From Actinoplanes aureus (GTDB lineage Bacteria; Actinomycetota; Actinomycetes; Mycobacteriales; Micromonosporaceae): a DNA stretch of 64,000 bases. Numbering within the stretch: position 1 is the first letter of the stretch; the number at the start of each line of letters is the position of its first letter. Below, piece by piece: positions 9,135-17,713 of the stretch. The stretch is from assembly GCF_015704865.1 (NCBI RefSeq), contig NZ_JADQTO010000027.1, positions 62,001-126,000 on the forward strand, written 5' to 3'. The translations under genes were made by a program, and so were the position numbers. Below the pieces are notes generated by a model that had not been told where the DNA came from, made no database searches, and saw only the letters and a program-made list of their open reading frames with translations.

Positions 9135-9500
9135 TTACAGAATGCTGCCGACCAGCCCGCCGACCTGCGGACCCTGCTTGGTCGAGTTGAAGTTGAGCAG
9201 CCCGACCTGGCCGGTGCTGTTGTGGTAGCCACCGTCGCCGTAGCCGCCGCTCAGGCCGTGGGCGTAGCCGTGGCCGCCGTGGCCGTAGCTGCTCACGTAG
9301 CTGTTGCCGTAGTAGCACTCGTCGTCGTCGGCGTCGAGCACGTAGATCGGCTGCGGCGCGCTGTGGACGACGGCGAGGCCGCCACCGTTGTTGCAGGACT
9401 TGCCACAACCGGCCTCGGCCGCGGAGGCGGGGCCGGCCAGGGCCAGGCTCGCGCCGGTGGCCAGGAAGAGACCGCCGAGGAACAGAGCCGTACGACGCAT
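9135..9500 (-). CDS. Small secreted Gly/Tyr/His-rich protein
   Basis: A 121-residue protein with a clear Sec signal peptide (MRRTALFLGGLFLATGASLA, likely cleaved after an Ala-Ser-Ala motif near residue 27). The mature part has two cysteines in CGKSC, a further cysteine in DDDECYYGN, a Gly/His/Tyr-rich middle (YGHGGHGYAHG) and a C-terminal segment NFNSTKQGPQVGGLVGSIL. The ATG at 9500 follows AAGGAAA. The size, signal peptide and Gly-rich C-terminus recall surface-acting small proteins of sporulating actinomycetes (chaplins, rodlins), but the chaplin core is not visible, so the family is not assigned. It stands alone between convergent and same-strand genes with its own upstream region. Confidence 0.75.
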   Translation of the reverse strand: MRRTALFLGGLFLATGASLALAGPASAAEAGCGKSCNNGGGLAVVHSAPQPIYVLDADDDECYYGNSYVSSYGHGGHGYAHGLSGGYGDGGYHNSTGQVGLLNFNSTKQGPQVGGLVGSIL

Positions 9501-9685
9501 GATGTTTCCTTTCGGACGTTGGTTTGACCAAAGAAAGTCTGTCTGAATCGCCGCCCAAATTCTTCGATTTTGACCCGATATTCGACGATCGGGCAAGATT
9601 TAGTGGATTAGCCTCCCGGCCCGGCGAGACGGGGTTATGGTCGCCCGGGGATCTGCTTTCACTGAGCACCGATAGACGCAGAAAA

Positions 9686-9712
9686 GCCCCCGTCCGCATC
9701 GCTGACGGGGGC
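9686..9712 (-). terminator. Rho-independent terminator of mshC
   Basis: Perfect nine-base stem GCCCCCGTC / GACGGGGGC with a nine-base loop. On the minus strand it is followed by CTTTTC, and it lies 14 bases past the mshC stop. T-tracts on both sides could also let it act bidirectionally. Confidence 0.8.
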
Positions 9713-9725
9713 CTTTTCCGGAATG

Positions 9726-10970
9726 CTACAAACGCACTCCGAGCAGGGCATTTACTGTCCGGGACATCAATTGCGGCGCATCGGTGTCAGCACCGGCGCC
9801 GGCCAGTGCGGCCTCCGCCCACGCGTCCACCAGCGCCAACACGCCCGGCGTGTCGAGATCGTCGGCCAGCGCCTCCCGAACCGCGCCCAGCAGCCCGGCC
9901 CCGGACGGCCCGGCCGGTGCGGCAGCGGCCTCCCGCCAGCGGGCCAGCCGGTCCAGACCGGTCTTGAGCACCTCGTCGGTCCAGTCCCGGTCGCCGCGGT
10001 AGTGGTCGGCGAGCAGGCCAAGGCGTACGCCCATCGGGTCCACGCCGTCGCCGCGCAGCCGGGACACGAAGACCAGGTTGCCCCGGGACTTCGACATCTT
10101 CTCGCCGTCCAGCCCGATCATGCCGGCGTGCACGTAGTGCGCGGCGAACGGCTCCGCGCCGGTGAGCACCTCGGCGTGCGCCGCCGAGCACTCGTGGTGC
10201 GGGTAGAGCAGGTCGCTGCCGCCACCCTGCACGTCGATCGTGTCGCCGAGCAGGCCCAGCGCGATCGTGGCGCACTCGATGTGCCAGCCGGGACGGCCCG
10301 GACCCAGGTCGCCGCCGTCCCAGACCGGCTCGCCGTCACGGGCGCCGCGCCACAGCAGCGGGTCGAGCGGGTCGCGCTTGCCGGACCGCTCCGGGTCACC
10401 GCCGCGCTCCGCCGAGAGCACCAGCATCTCGTCCCGGGACAGGTGTGACTCGTAGCCGAACCGAGGTGCGGCGCTGATGTCGAAATAGACGTCGCCGGTG
10501 CCGTCCTCGAGCTTGTACGCCGCGCCCTTCGCCACCAGGTCGGCGACGTGCTCGACGATCTTCGGAATCGACTCGACGGCACCGACGTAGTGGGCCGGCG
10601 GGATGATCCGCAGGGCCTCCATGTCCTCGCGGAACAGGGCGGTCTCGCGCATCGCCAGGACGATCCAGTCCTCGCCGTCGCGCTCCGCCCGCTCCAGCAG
10701 CGGGTCGTCGATGTCGGTCACGTTCTGCACGTACCGCACGTCGTGGCCGGCGTCGCGCCACATCCGGTTCACCAGGTCGAAGGCGATCATGGTGGCGGCG
10801 TGCCCGAGGTGGGTCGCGTCGTACGGCGTGATGCCGCAGACGTACATCGTGGCGGTCGAGGCCGGCGTGCTGGGCTGCACCGACTCCCGCGCTGAATCGA
10901 AGAGCCGCAGCGGTGTGCGCCCCGGCGTTTCCGGCAGGCGGGGTACGTCGTGCCCGGTCCAAGCGTCCAT
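9726..10970 (-). CDS. mshC: Cysteine--GlcN-Ins ligase (mycothiol biosynthesis)
   Basis: ATP-dependent ligase joining L-cysteine to 1-D-myo-inosityl 2-amino-2-deoxy-glucopyranoside, the penultimate step of mycothiol synthesis in the cytosol. At 414 residues it has the family length and the short N-terminus typical of MshC (MDAWTGHDVPRLPETPG). It shows the cysteinyl-tRNA-synthetase-like core: zinc/cysteine-binding MYVCGITPYDATHLGHA with the HIGH-like motif, WHIECATIALG, HHECSAAHAEVLTG and the KMSKSRGN motif. The absence of a tRNA-binding C-terminal extension separates it from CysS. A terminator lies just downstream. The following block of SCO1664-family, DUF3090, phosphatase and F420 genes is a recurrent actinobacterial neighbourhood. 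Confidence 0.95.
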   Translation of the reverse strand: MDAWTGHDVPRLPETPGRTPLRLFDSARESVQPSTPASTATMYVCGITPYDATHLGHAATMIAFDLVNRMWRDAGHDVRYVQNVTDIDDPLLERAERDGEDWIVLAMRETALFREDMEALRIIPPAHYVGAVESIPKIVEHVADLVAKGAAYKLEDGTGDVYFDISAAPRFGYESHLSRDEMLVLSAERGGDPERSGKRDPLDPLLWRGARDGEPVWDGGDLGPGRPGWHIECATIALGLLGDTIDVQGGGSDLLYPHHECSAAHAEVLTGAEPFAAHYVHAGMIGLDGEKMSKSRGNLVFVSRLRGDGVDPMGVRLGLLADHYRGDRDWTDEVLKTGLDRLARWREAAAAPAGPSGAGLLGAVREALADDLDTPGVLALVDAWAEAALAGAGADTDAPQLMSRTVNALLGVRL

Positions 10971-11031
10971 GGTCGGAGCCTATCCAGCGGCACCCGCGCA
11001 CACCCTGGGCGCGTGACCTAAACCTCTGTCA

Positions 11032-11847
11032 CTAGATCGGCGGCCACGGGATGGCCGGCCAGTCCTGGGGTGGTCTCGGGAAACGGCAGGCCCGCAGCAG
11101 CCGTTTCACCCGCAGAGCGACGTGCTGCACCTCGGAGGTCGTCAGGTGCTCCTCGAGGGCCGCGCCGAGCGGCCCGGTCAGCTGCTCGGCGAGCCGGGTG
11201 AGCACCTCGGCGGCCTCGTCCGGCAGCGGCTTGCCGGTCCAGCCCCACAGCACGGTACGCAGCTTGTTCTCCACGTGGAAGCTGACACCGTGGTCCACGC
11301 CGTGCACCCCGCCGGTGGCCGGGTAGAGCACGTGGCCGCCCTTGCGGTCGGCGTTGTTGATCACCGCGTCGAAGATCGCCAGGCGGGCCAGCCGGGGGTC
11401 GTCGGCGTGGGCCAGCGCGTACGCGTCGCCGTCGTCGTCGCGGGCCGCGGCCACCGCGAACCAGCCGGCCGGCACGTCATACGCCGGGACGAAGCCGATC
11501 AGACCCTCCACCTGGGACGGCTCGTCGATCCAGAGCTGCAGCGCGCCGGTGCCCAGCGGACCGTCCCGCAGGATCGTCGGCGGCACCAGGTCCCAGCCGG
11601 TGGCCCGGGACACCAGATAGGCGGAAACCTCCCGTCCGGCCAGCGTGCCGTCCGGGAAGTCCCAGAGCGGGCGCTCGCCGCGAACCGGCTTGTAGACGCA
11701 GCGCCGGGTCAGCCCGCCCAGGCTGATCTCGGCACGCAGCGTGGTGTTCGAGGCGTCCACCAGACGCCCTTCGATCTCGATCCGGCCCCGGCCGAGCAGT
11801 TCGAGGGCGTCCGCCTCCGCGAGCACGGCCGTGGGCTCGGCAGTCAC
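11032..11847 (-). CDS. SCO1664 family protein (PI3/4-kinase-like fold)
   Basis: A 271-residue protein of the SCO1664 family, distantly like phosphatidylinositol kinase-type folds. Seen motifs: RRCVYKPVRGERPLWDFP (lysine-bearing ATP-contact region), GREVSAYLVSRATGWDLVPPT, then FDAVINNADRKGGHVL and GVDHGVSFH, which resemble the catalytic and metal-binding loops. GTG at 11847 is chosen because it forms a four-base GTGA overlap with the DUF3090 stop; an upstream extension to 11916 would lie inside that gene. Substrate unknown. Tight coupling with DUF3090 and proximity to mshC suggest a shared conserved role. Confidence 0.85.
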   Translation of the reverse strand: MTAEPTAVLAEADALELLGRGRIEIEGRLVDASNTTLRAEISLGGLTRRCVYKPVRGERPLWDFPDGTLAGREVSAYLVSRATGWDLVPPTILRDGPLGTGALQLWIDEPSQVEGLIGFVPAYDVPAGWFAVAAARDDDGDAYALAHADDPRLARLAIFDAVINNADRKGGHVLYPATGGVHGVDHGVSFHVENKLRTVLWGWTGKPLPDEAAEVLTRLAEQLTGPLGAALEEHLTTSEVQHVALRVKRLLRACRFPRPPQDWPAIPWPPI

Positions 11848-12440
11848 CGGTGGTAACCGTTGTGCCGGGGGCAGAGGTGGCCGGCCGGGTCCAGCGGCTG
11901 GCCACAGAGCGGGCACGGCGGCCGTCCGGCCGCCACCACGCGGCGGGCCCGGTCGATGAACGCCCGGGTCGCCTCCGGGGTCAGCCGCACCCGCAGCCGG
12001 TCCAGGTCGTCGTCCGGCTCGTCCTCGTCCTCGTCGCCGTCGACGTCGTCCTCCTCGTCGTCCGGCAGCGAACCGGACAACCCGGCCTCGGGCTCACCGG
12101 CCTCGATCGCCTCGATCACCACGGTGCCGGTGTCCACGTCGAAGGCCAGGCCCAGCGTGCCGACCCGGAACTCCTCGTCGACCGGGCTGTCCAGCGGCTC
12201 GTTGTCGTGCACCACCGGCAGCGCGGCCTCGGGCAGATCGACACCGAACCGCTTGTTCGCCTCCAGGAGGAGCTCCTCCAGCTTCTCGGCGAGCAGCGAC
12301 ACCTGAACCTTCTCCAGCGCCACGCTGATCACCCGGCCGCCGCCGCGGGCCTGGAGGTAGAAAGTACGATCCCCCGGCTCGCCCACCGTCCCGGCGACGA
12401 ACCGCTCGGGCGGCTCGAAGGCATGCACTTGGTGGGTCAT
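11844..12440 (-). CDS. DUF3090 family protein
   Basis: A 198-residue protein matching DUF3090: N-terminal HQVHAFEPPERFVAGTVGEPG and TFYLQA, a central VSLLAEKLEELL helix, then an acidic linker (runs of D and E around residues 125-145). The C-terminus is a treble-clef-like zinc finger, CPLCGQPLDPAGHLCPRHNG, with three Cys and one or two His. ATG at 12440 is used; an earlier start at 12458 adds six residues. The stop overlaps the SCO1664-family start. Function not established; the finger suggests metal binding. Confidence 0.88.
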   Translation of the reverse strand: MTHQVHAFEPPERFVAGTVGEPGDRTFYLQARGGGRVISVALEKVQVSLLAEKLEELLLEANKRFGVDLPEAALPVVHDNEPLDSPVDEEFRVGTLGLAFDVDTGTVVIEAIEAGEPEAGLSGSLPDDEEDDVDGDEDEDEPDDDLDRLRVRLTPEATRAFIDRARRVVAAGRPPCPLCGQPLDPAGHLCPRHNGYHR

Positions 12441-12550
12441 GGGGACAACCCTAACCATCGAAACGGCCGATCGCGCGGGTCACCTTGGCGGGTTCGCCGA
12501 GGGCGCAAAGCGGTACACGCTGCGGCTATACGTCGGTCACCGAGCGTAAA

Positions 12551-13243
12551 TCAGACGCCGCCTCCGGCGCCGCCACCCACCGCCGCGTCACTCTGCGCGG
12601 CCTTCTCCCGGTCCGCTGTCGGCGGGGGTACGAGTGAGCCCAGCTCACCGGTCTCGTTGAGGCGGACCAGGAACGGCCGGGTCGGGGTGTACCGGATTAC
12701 CGTGACCGACGCCGGGTCGGCCACGATCCGCTGGAACTCGTCCAGGTGCAGGCCCAGCGCGTCAGCGGCGATGGCCTTGATCACATCACCGTGGCTGCAC
12801 GCCAGCCAGATCGCCTCCGGCCCGTGCTCGGCGGTCACCCGGGCGTCCCACGATCGGACCGCCGCGACGGCCCGCGCCGACATCGCGGCCATCGCCTCCC
12901 CGTTCGGGAAGACCGCGGCGCTCGGATGATGCTGCACCACCGGCCAGAGCGGCTCCTGCGCCAGCTCCTTGAGCGGGCGGCCCTCCCAGTCGCCGTACCC
13001 ACACTCGATCAGGCCGTCGTCGGTCACCGGGTCCGCGTACGGCAGCGCCAGCTCCAGGGTCTGCCGGCACCGGATCAGCGGGCTGGTCACCACCGCCGCC
13101 AGGGGCAGTTCGCGCAGCCGCTCGCCGACCCGGGCGGCCTGGGCCCGGCCGGTGTCGTCGAGTTCCACCGGTTGCCGGCCGGCCAGGCCGCCGGTCGCGT
13201 TCGCCGTGGTGCGGCCGTGCCGCAGCAGCAGGACGGTCGCCAC
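12551..13243 (-). CDS. Histidine phosphatase family protein (MSMEG_4193 type)
   Basis: A 230-residue phosphatase/phosphomutase-like enzyme. The GTG start at 13243 shares one base with the F420 gene stop. The RHG motif with the phosphorylated histidine is at the N-terminus (VLLLRHGRTTANATGG), the basic pocket is in TSPLIRCRQTLELA, the acid/base region is IECGYGDWEGRPL, and the second catalytic histidine is in WLACSHGDVIKAI. The C-terminus ends in a Gly/Ala-rich tail. The substrate is unknown. It is co-transcribed with the F420 oxidoreductase and, after a 110-base gap, followed by DUF3090. Confidence 0.9.
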   Translation of the reverse strand: MATVLLLRHGRTTANATGGLAGRQPVELDDTGRAQAARVGERLRELPLAAVVTSPLIRCRQTLELALPYADPVTDDGLIECGYGDWEGRPLKELAQEPLWPVVQHHPSAAVFPNGEAMAAMSARAVAAVRSWDARVTAEHGPEAIWLACSHGDVIKAIAADALGLHLDEFQRIVADPASVTVIRYTPTRPFLVRLNETGELGSLVPPPTADREKAAQSDAAVGGGAGGGV

Positions 13244-14295
13244 TAGCCGGCCACTCCGGACTCGTGGAACGCCTCGGCGACCAGCCGCAGCGTCGCGATG
13301 CCGCCGTCCAGGTCGCCGACGTACGGGCTGATCGACAGCGTCCCGACGCCGGCCGCCGCGTACTCCCGGAGGCGCTTCTTGACCTGCTCCTTCGGCCCGA
13401 TGATCGAGGTCCGCTCGATGAACTCCTGCGGCACCGCCTCGGCCGCCTCGGCGACCTGCTTGTTCAGATAGAGGTCCTGGACCCGGCGGGCCTCGTCGGC
13501 GTAACCCATCCGGACCGCGAGCTGGTTGTAGAAGTTCTGCTCGCGGCTGCCCATCCCGCCGAGGTAGAGCGCCGCGTACCAGCGGACCACGTCGGCGCAG
13601 GCGGCCAGATCGTCGCCGACCACCACCGGGACGCTCGGCGCCACGTCGAACCCGTCCATGGTCAGGCCGCGCTTCTCGCGGCCGCGCGCGATGTGGCTCA
13701 GATGGTCGCCGGCCGCGTCCGGGGCGAAGAAGATGGCGAGCCAGCCGTCCGCGATCTCGCCGGCCAGCTCCAGGTTCTTCGGGCCGACCGCGGCCAGGTA
13801 GATCGGCACCTCGGTGCGCGGCGGGTGGAAGCCCAGCTTGATCGCCTTGCCGGCACCGCCGGGCAGCGGCAGCGTGTAGTGCTCGCCGGAGTAGGACACC
13901 GGCTGCCGGGCGACGGCCATCTTCACGATGTCCACGTACTCCCGGGTACGGGCCAGCGGCTTGGCGAACCGCACGCCGTGCCAGCCCTCGGACACCTGCG
14001 GGCCGGAGACGCCGAGGCCGAGGCGGAACCGGCCGCCGGACAGGGTGTCGATCGTGGCGGCGGTCATCGCGGTCATCGCCGGGGTGCGCGCCGGGATCTG
14101 CATCACCGCGGCGCCCAGATCGATCCGCTCGGTCTGCCCGGCGAACCAGGCCAGCATGCTCACCGTGTCCGAGCCGTACGCCTCCGCGGCCCAGACCACG
14201 GAATAGCCGAGCCGGTCCGCCTCCTGAGCCATGGCGAGATGATCGGCGGGTGTGCTCCACGCCGTCTGGTAGCCGAGGCTGAGTCCGAGCCGCAC
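13243..14295 (-). CDS. LLM-class F420-dependent oxidoreductase
   Basis: A 350-residue luciferase-like TIM-barrel enzyme expected to use reduced coenzyme F420. Family features: MRLGLSLGYQTAW start, GYSVVWAAEAYGSDTVSMLAW, the LGAAVMQIPARTPAMTAMTA segment, GRFRLGLGVSGPQVSEGWHG, and a C-terminal helix region with VGDLDGGIATLRLVAEAF. Substrate unknown. It leads the phosphatase gene (one-base overlap) and is divergent from the aldo/keto reductase at 14410, with about 114 bases between them for promoters. Confidence 0.92.
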   Translation of the reverse strand: MRLGLSLGYQTAWSTPADHLAMAQEADRLGYSVVWAAEAYGSDTVSMLAWFAGQTERIDLGAAVMQIPARTPAMTAMTAATIDTLSGGRFRLGLGVSGPQVSEGWHGVRFAKPLARTREYVDIVKMAVARQPVSYSGEHYTLPLPGGAGKAIKLGFHPPRTEVPIYLAAVGPKNLELAGEIADGWLAIFFAPDAAGDHLSHIARGREKRGLTMDGFDVAPSVPVVVGDDLAACADVVRWYAALYLGGMGSREQNFYNQLAVRMGYADEARRVQDLYLNKQVAEAAEAVPQEFIERTSIIGPKEQVKKRLREYAAAGVGTLSISPYVGDLDGGIATLRLVAEAFHESGVAG

Positions 14296-14409
14296 GTGCC
14301 CTCCCGAGATCTTGGTGTCCGCCGCAAAGCATATTTCCGTCCGGTAGCCGACGCGGCGCGCGGGTGCTTCAGCATTTCGCGAAGTGCAAGGTCTGAATAA
14401 GGTTCACTC

Positions 14410-15405
14410 ATGCATCAGCGACCGCTCGGCCGAAGCGGGCTAGCGGTTTCGCGGCTCGCGCTCGGCACCATGACCTGGGGACGGGACACCGACCCCGACG
14501 ACGCGGCCGACCAGCTGAAGATCTTCCTGGAGGCCGGCGGCACGCTCATCGACACCGCCGACGTGTACGGCGACGGCGACGCCGAGTCGGTGATCGGCTC
14601 GCTGCTCGACCACCTGGTGCCCCGCGACGAGGTGGTGATCGCCACCAAGGCGGGACTCACCCCGCACCGGTACCGGCCGCGCGACGGCTCCCGGGGCAAC
14701 CTGCTCCGGTCGCTGGACGCGTCGCTGCGCCGGCTGGGCACCGACTACGTGGACCTGTGGCAGGTGCACGGGTACGACGCGCAGACACCGTTCGAGGAGA
14801 CCCTGTCCGCCCTAGATCACGCCGTCTCCACCGGCCGGGTCCGGTACGTGGGGGTCTCCAACTTCGCGGCCTGGCAGACCGCGCGGGCGGCGACGTGGCA
14901 GTCCGCATACCCGGGACGGGCCCCGATCGTGGCCGCCCAGATGGAGTATTCGCTGCTGGAACGCGGGATCGAGCGGGAGCTGCTGCCGGCCGCGGCCACC
15001 CTCGGGTTCGGGGTGCTCGCCTGGTCGCCGCTGGGCCGGGGCGTGCTCACCGGCAAGTACCGCAACGGCCGCCCGCTGGACTCGCGAGCCGCGTCCGAGC
15101 ACCTGGCGCCGTTCGTGCAGACCTACCTGGAGCCGCGCAGCTCCAGCATCGTCGAGGCGGTGGTGACCGCGGCGGGCGGCCTCGGCGTCTCCCCGCTCGA
15201 GGTGGCACTGGCCTGGATCCGGGACCGGCCCGGGGTGGCCGCCCCGATCCTGGGCGCCCGCACCGCCGGCCAGTTGCAGGGCGCGCTGCGCAGCGAGCAG
15301 CTGACCCTGCCGGCCGAGATCGCCATGGCCCTGGACGACGTCTCCGCGATCGACGTCGGCTATCCGGAACGTGAGGGTGCCGGTTACCCGCACACCGACG
15401 GATGA
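14410..15405 (+). CDS. Aldo/keto reductase
   Basis: A 331-residue NADPH-dependent oxidoreductase with TIM-barrel fold. Visible motifs: LGTMTWGRDTD at the N-terminus, the catalytic region DTADVYGDGDAESVIG with Asp and Tyr, the lysine in VVIATKAGLTPHRYR, the histidine-bearing VDLWQVHGYD, then YVGVSNFAAWQ, and the cofactor loop WIRDRPGVAAPILGART. Substrate unknown. Its stop overlaps the start of the next gene, a histidine kinase, by four bases (ATGA), which is odd for an enzyme and suggests one transcript with the third two-component pair. Confidence 0.92.
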   Translation: MHQRPLGRSGLAVSRLALGTMTWGRDTDPDDAADQLKIFLEAGGTLIDTADVYGDGDAESVIGSLLDHLVPRDEVVIATKAGLTPHRYRPRDGSRGNLLRSLDASLRRLGTDYVDLWQVHGYDAQTPFEETLSALDHAVSTGRVRYVGVSNFAAWQTARAATWQSAYPGRAPIVAAQMEYSLLERGIERELLPAAATLGFGVLAWSPLGRGVLTGKYRNGRPLDSRAASEHLAPFVQTYLEPRSSSIVEAVVTAAGGLGVSPLEVALAWIRDRPGVAAPILGARTAGQLQGALRSEQLTLPAEIAMALDDVSAIDVGYPEREGAGYPHTDG

Positions 15406-16559
15406 GCCGGCTGCTGCGTCCGCTGGTCCGCGCCGGGACCTACCGGCGTGCGGTGTTCCTGCTGCTCGGCGCGGTGCTGGCGCTGCCGTACCTGCTGGGC
15501 GCCGGACTGCTGGCACAGACCCTGATCGAGAGCGGCGCCGGCCGGCCCGACCTGCTCGCGGTCATCGCGGTGTGCGGGCTGATCGCGCTGGTGCCGCCGT
15601 TCCTGGGCGGGACCCGGGAGCTGCAGATCGTGGCGGCCCGCTCGCTGCTCGGTGTGGACCTGCCCGGCCACGACCGCGGCCACCCGCCGGAGCTGGAGAC
15701 CCGGTTGCGCGCGGCGGTCTGGTTCGGCCTGCACCTGCTCAGCGGCGTGGCGATCGGCGCGGTGATGCTGTTCGCGATCCCGGTCGCGATTCTCGCCCTG
15801 GCCGGCGGCGAAGGGCTGGCGGACCGCTCCTCCTGGTGGTGGATCCCGGCCGGTCCGCTGCTGCTGATCACCTCGATCTACGCGACCGCCGGGCTGGGCC
15901 GGCTGGCCGCCACCATGGCACCGGTGCTGCTGGGCCCCTCACCCGCCCAGCGCCTGGCCGAGGCGCACGAGCAGGAGCGGCGGCTCGCCGAACGCAACCG
16001 GCTGGCCCGCGAGCTGCACGACTCGGTCGGCCACGCACTGACCGCGATGACCCTGCAGGCTGGTGCCGCCCGGGCGGTCTTCGACAGCGACCCCGGCTTC
16101 GCCCGGCAGGCGCTGCACGCGATCGAGGAGACCGGGCGCACGGCGGCCGGCGAACTGGACGCGGTCCTCGGCATCCTGCGCGACGACGCGGCCAGCAGGG
16201 CGCCCGCGCCCACCCTGGCCGACCTGGACCGCCTGCTCACCGGCGACGTCGACGCCGAGGTGGCGGCGGTGGACGTGCCCCCGCAGGTGTCCCGGGAGGC
16301 GTTCCGCATCGTGCAGGAGTCGCTGACGAACGCCGCCCGGCACGGGTCGGGGACCGCGACGCTGCGCGTCCGGTCACACCAGGAGGAGCTGATGATCGAC
16401 GTGATCAATCCGCGTGCGGCCGGCGACGCCGGCCGGTCCGGCGGGCACGGCATCGATGGGATGCGGGAGCGGGTACGGCTGCTCGGCGGCACCCTCTCCG
16501 CGGGACCGGACGGCGAACTCTGGCGGGTCACCGCGCGGCTCCCGGTGGTCCGGCCATGA
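15402..16559 (+). CDS. NarL-type sensor histidine kinase
   Basis: A 385-residue membrane kinase. Four hydrophobic segments lie before residue 180 (VFLLLGAVLALPYLLGAGLL, LLAVIAVCGLIALVPPF, AIGAVMLFAIPVAILAL, GPLLLITSIYATAGLG). The HisKA_3 helix RLARELHDSVGHALTAM carries the phosphorylated histidine at about residue 206. The N-box is QESLTNAARHGS and the G-box GHGIDGMRERVRLLGG. Starts and stops overlap on both sides (ATGA with the aldo/keto reductase and with the response regulator), so the three genes look translationally coupled. Confidence 0.92.
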   Translation: MSRLLRPLVRAGTYRRAVFLLLGAVLALPYLLGAGLLAQTLIESGAGRPDLLAVIAVCGLIALVPPFLGGTRELQIVAARSLLGVDLPGHDRGHPPELETRLRAAVWFGLHLLSGVAIGAVMLFAIPVAILALAGGEGLADRSSWWWIPAGPLLLITSIYATAGLGRLAATMAPVLLGPSPAQRLAEAHEQERRLAERNRLARELHDSVGHALTAMTLQAGAARAVFDSDPGFARQALHAIEETGRTAAGELDAVLGILRDDAASRAPAPTLADLDRLLTGDVDAEVAAVDVPPQVSREAFRIVQESLTNAARHGSGTATLRVRSHQEELMIDVINPRAAGDAGRSGGHGIDGMRERVRLLGGTLSAGPDGELWRVTARLPVVRP

Positions 16560-17194
16560 CCAGTGTGCTGATCGTGGACGACGACGCGCTGGTCCGGGCC
16601 GGGCTGCGGGCCATCCTCGCCGCGGAACCGGACATCACCGTCGCCGGGGAGGCCGGCGACGGCACCGAGGTGCTGCCCGCCGCGCTGCGGCTGCGACCGG
16701 ACGTGGTGCTGATGGACGTGCGCATGCCGCGGATGGACGGCATCCAGGCCACCCGGCTGCTGCGCGAGCGGTTCCCCGAACCGCCGAAGATCCTGGTGGT
16801 CACCACGTTCGCCAACGACGAGTACGTCTACCAGGCGCTGCAGGCCGGCGCGGCCGGGTTCCTGCTGAAACGGGCCCGGCCGGAGCAGATCACCGAGGCG
16901 GTACGGGTGGTGGCCAGCGGTGACTCGCTGCTGTTCCCGGAGGCGGTCCGGCGGCTGGCCACGGCGTACGGGCCTCCGGACGGCCGGGTCGGTGCGGCGG
17001 GACTGACCGCGCGGGAGGCCGAGGTGCTGACCCTGATGGCCGAGGGCCTGTCGAACGCGGAGATCGCCACCCGCCTGGTGCTCGGCGTCGAGACGGTCAA
17101 GTCGCACGTCGGGAACGTCCTGGCCAAGCTCGGGGTGCGGGACCGGACCCAGGCGGTCGTCGTGGCGTACCGATCCGGGTTCATCTCCCTCTGA
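16556..17194 (+). CDS. LuxR/NarL-family response regulator
   Basis: A 212-residue regulator coupled to the preceding kinase by an ATGA overlap. Receiver: acidic VDDD, phospho-acceptor D54 in VLMDVRMP, T in VVTTFANDEY and K in GFLLKRARP. The HTH region covers LTAREAEVLTLMAEGLSNAEI and VKSHVGNVLAKLGVRDRTQ. The next reading frames are a possible 48-residue protein and DUF5703, with no terminator seen before them. Confidence 0.92.
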   Translation: MTSVLIVDDDALVRAGLRAILAAEPDITVAGEAGDGTEVLPAALRLRPDVVLMDVRMPRMDGIQATRLLRERFPEPPKILVVTTFANDEYVYQALQAGAAGFLLKRARPEQITEAVRVVASGDSLLFPEAVRRLATAYGPPDGRVGAAGLTAREAEVLTLMAEGLSNAEIATRLVLGVETVKSHVGNVLAKLGVRDRTQAVVVAYRSGFISL

Positions 17195-17221
17195 GAGGGG
17201 GACCGGATCGCCTCGGTGCCG

Positions 17222-17368
17222 ATGCTGCTGTGGCCGCTGTGGACCGTCGCACTCGGTGCCGCCGCCTACGGATATCACCTGCGCCGCCGGGGTGCCTGCG
17301 GGCGGTGCGACCGGCAAAACCGTGCGCATGTGGGGGTGGTGCGGGGCTCGGGGGCCGGAGCATATTAG
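17222..17368 (+). CDS. Possible 48-residue membrane peptide
   Basis: A short frame, ATG at 17222 (or GTG at 17216), stop at 17366-17368. It encodes one hydrophobic helix (MLLWPLWTVALGAAAYGYHL) followed by basic residues and a CGRC pair. It fills the space between the response regulator and DUF5703 genes on the same strand and its composition is membrane-protein-like. The only purine-rich ribosome-binding candidate (GAGAGGGGG near 17193) is rather distant. It may be real or simply spacer; not recognised. Confidence 0.3.
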   Translation: MLLWPLWTVALGAAAYGYHLRRRGACGRCDRQNRAHVGVVRGSGAGAY

Positions 17369-17373
17369 ATCGC

Positions 17374-17565
17374 ATGGACTACGAATACGCGCCGCTCCGG
17401 TTGCCTTCGAATGTCGACAAGTTGACCGCGGCGGCGCAGCTCGCCATACAGGCCGAGTTCTCCGGCTGGGAGCTGGCCAAGGTCCAGCTCTTCCGCGACG
17501 GCACCCGGAAGGTGATGCTCCGGCGCCGGATCCAGGCCACCCCCCAGCCCAACCTGAGCTACTGA
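17374..17565 (+). CDS. DUF5703 family protein
   Basis: A 63-residue conserved actinobacterial protein of unknown function. Recognised from MDYEYAPLRLP, AAQLAIQAEFSGWELAK and QLFRDGTRKVMLRRRI. The pattern suggests a small alpha/beta fold. ATG at 17374 gives the family length; longer in-frame readings are not needed. It is followed at once by a hairpin terminator and sits in the same neighbourhood as the M20 hydrolase and aldo/keto reductase. Confidence 0.85.
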   Translation: MDYEYAPLRLPSNVDKLTAAAQLAIQAEFSGWELAKVQLFRDGTRKVMLRRRIQATPQPNLSY

Positions 17566-17597
17566 GAAGCCCGCCCGGCACCAGCCGGACGGGCTTC
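17566..17597 (+). terminator. Hairpin terminator after DUF5703
   Basis: A 13-base stem (17566-17578 with 17585-17597, one mismatch) with a six-base loop begins directly after the stop codon. There is no U-run. The following stretch to 17713 shows no supported gene. Confidence 0.65.
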
Positions 17598-17713
17598 CTG
17601 ATTCACGGCCGCGACGCGGCCGCACTCCCCCGTGCGCGCAAGAAGCGCAACCACGACGCCGGCGTCAAAGGGCGCAATGCCAGCGAGCCGAAGGCGAAGC
17701 CGACAAGCACAGC

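Noticed and set aside
17598..17713. Short basic frame (ARKKRNHDAGVKGRN-like) between DUF5703 and the acidic protein
   Set aside because: No start codon with a ribosome site in that frame and it follows a terminator; not supported.
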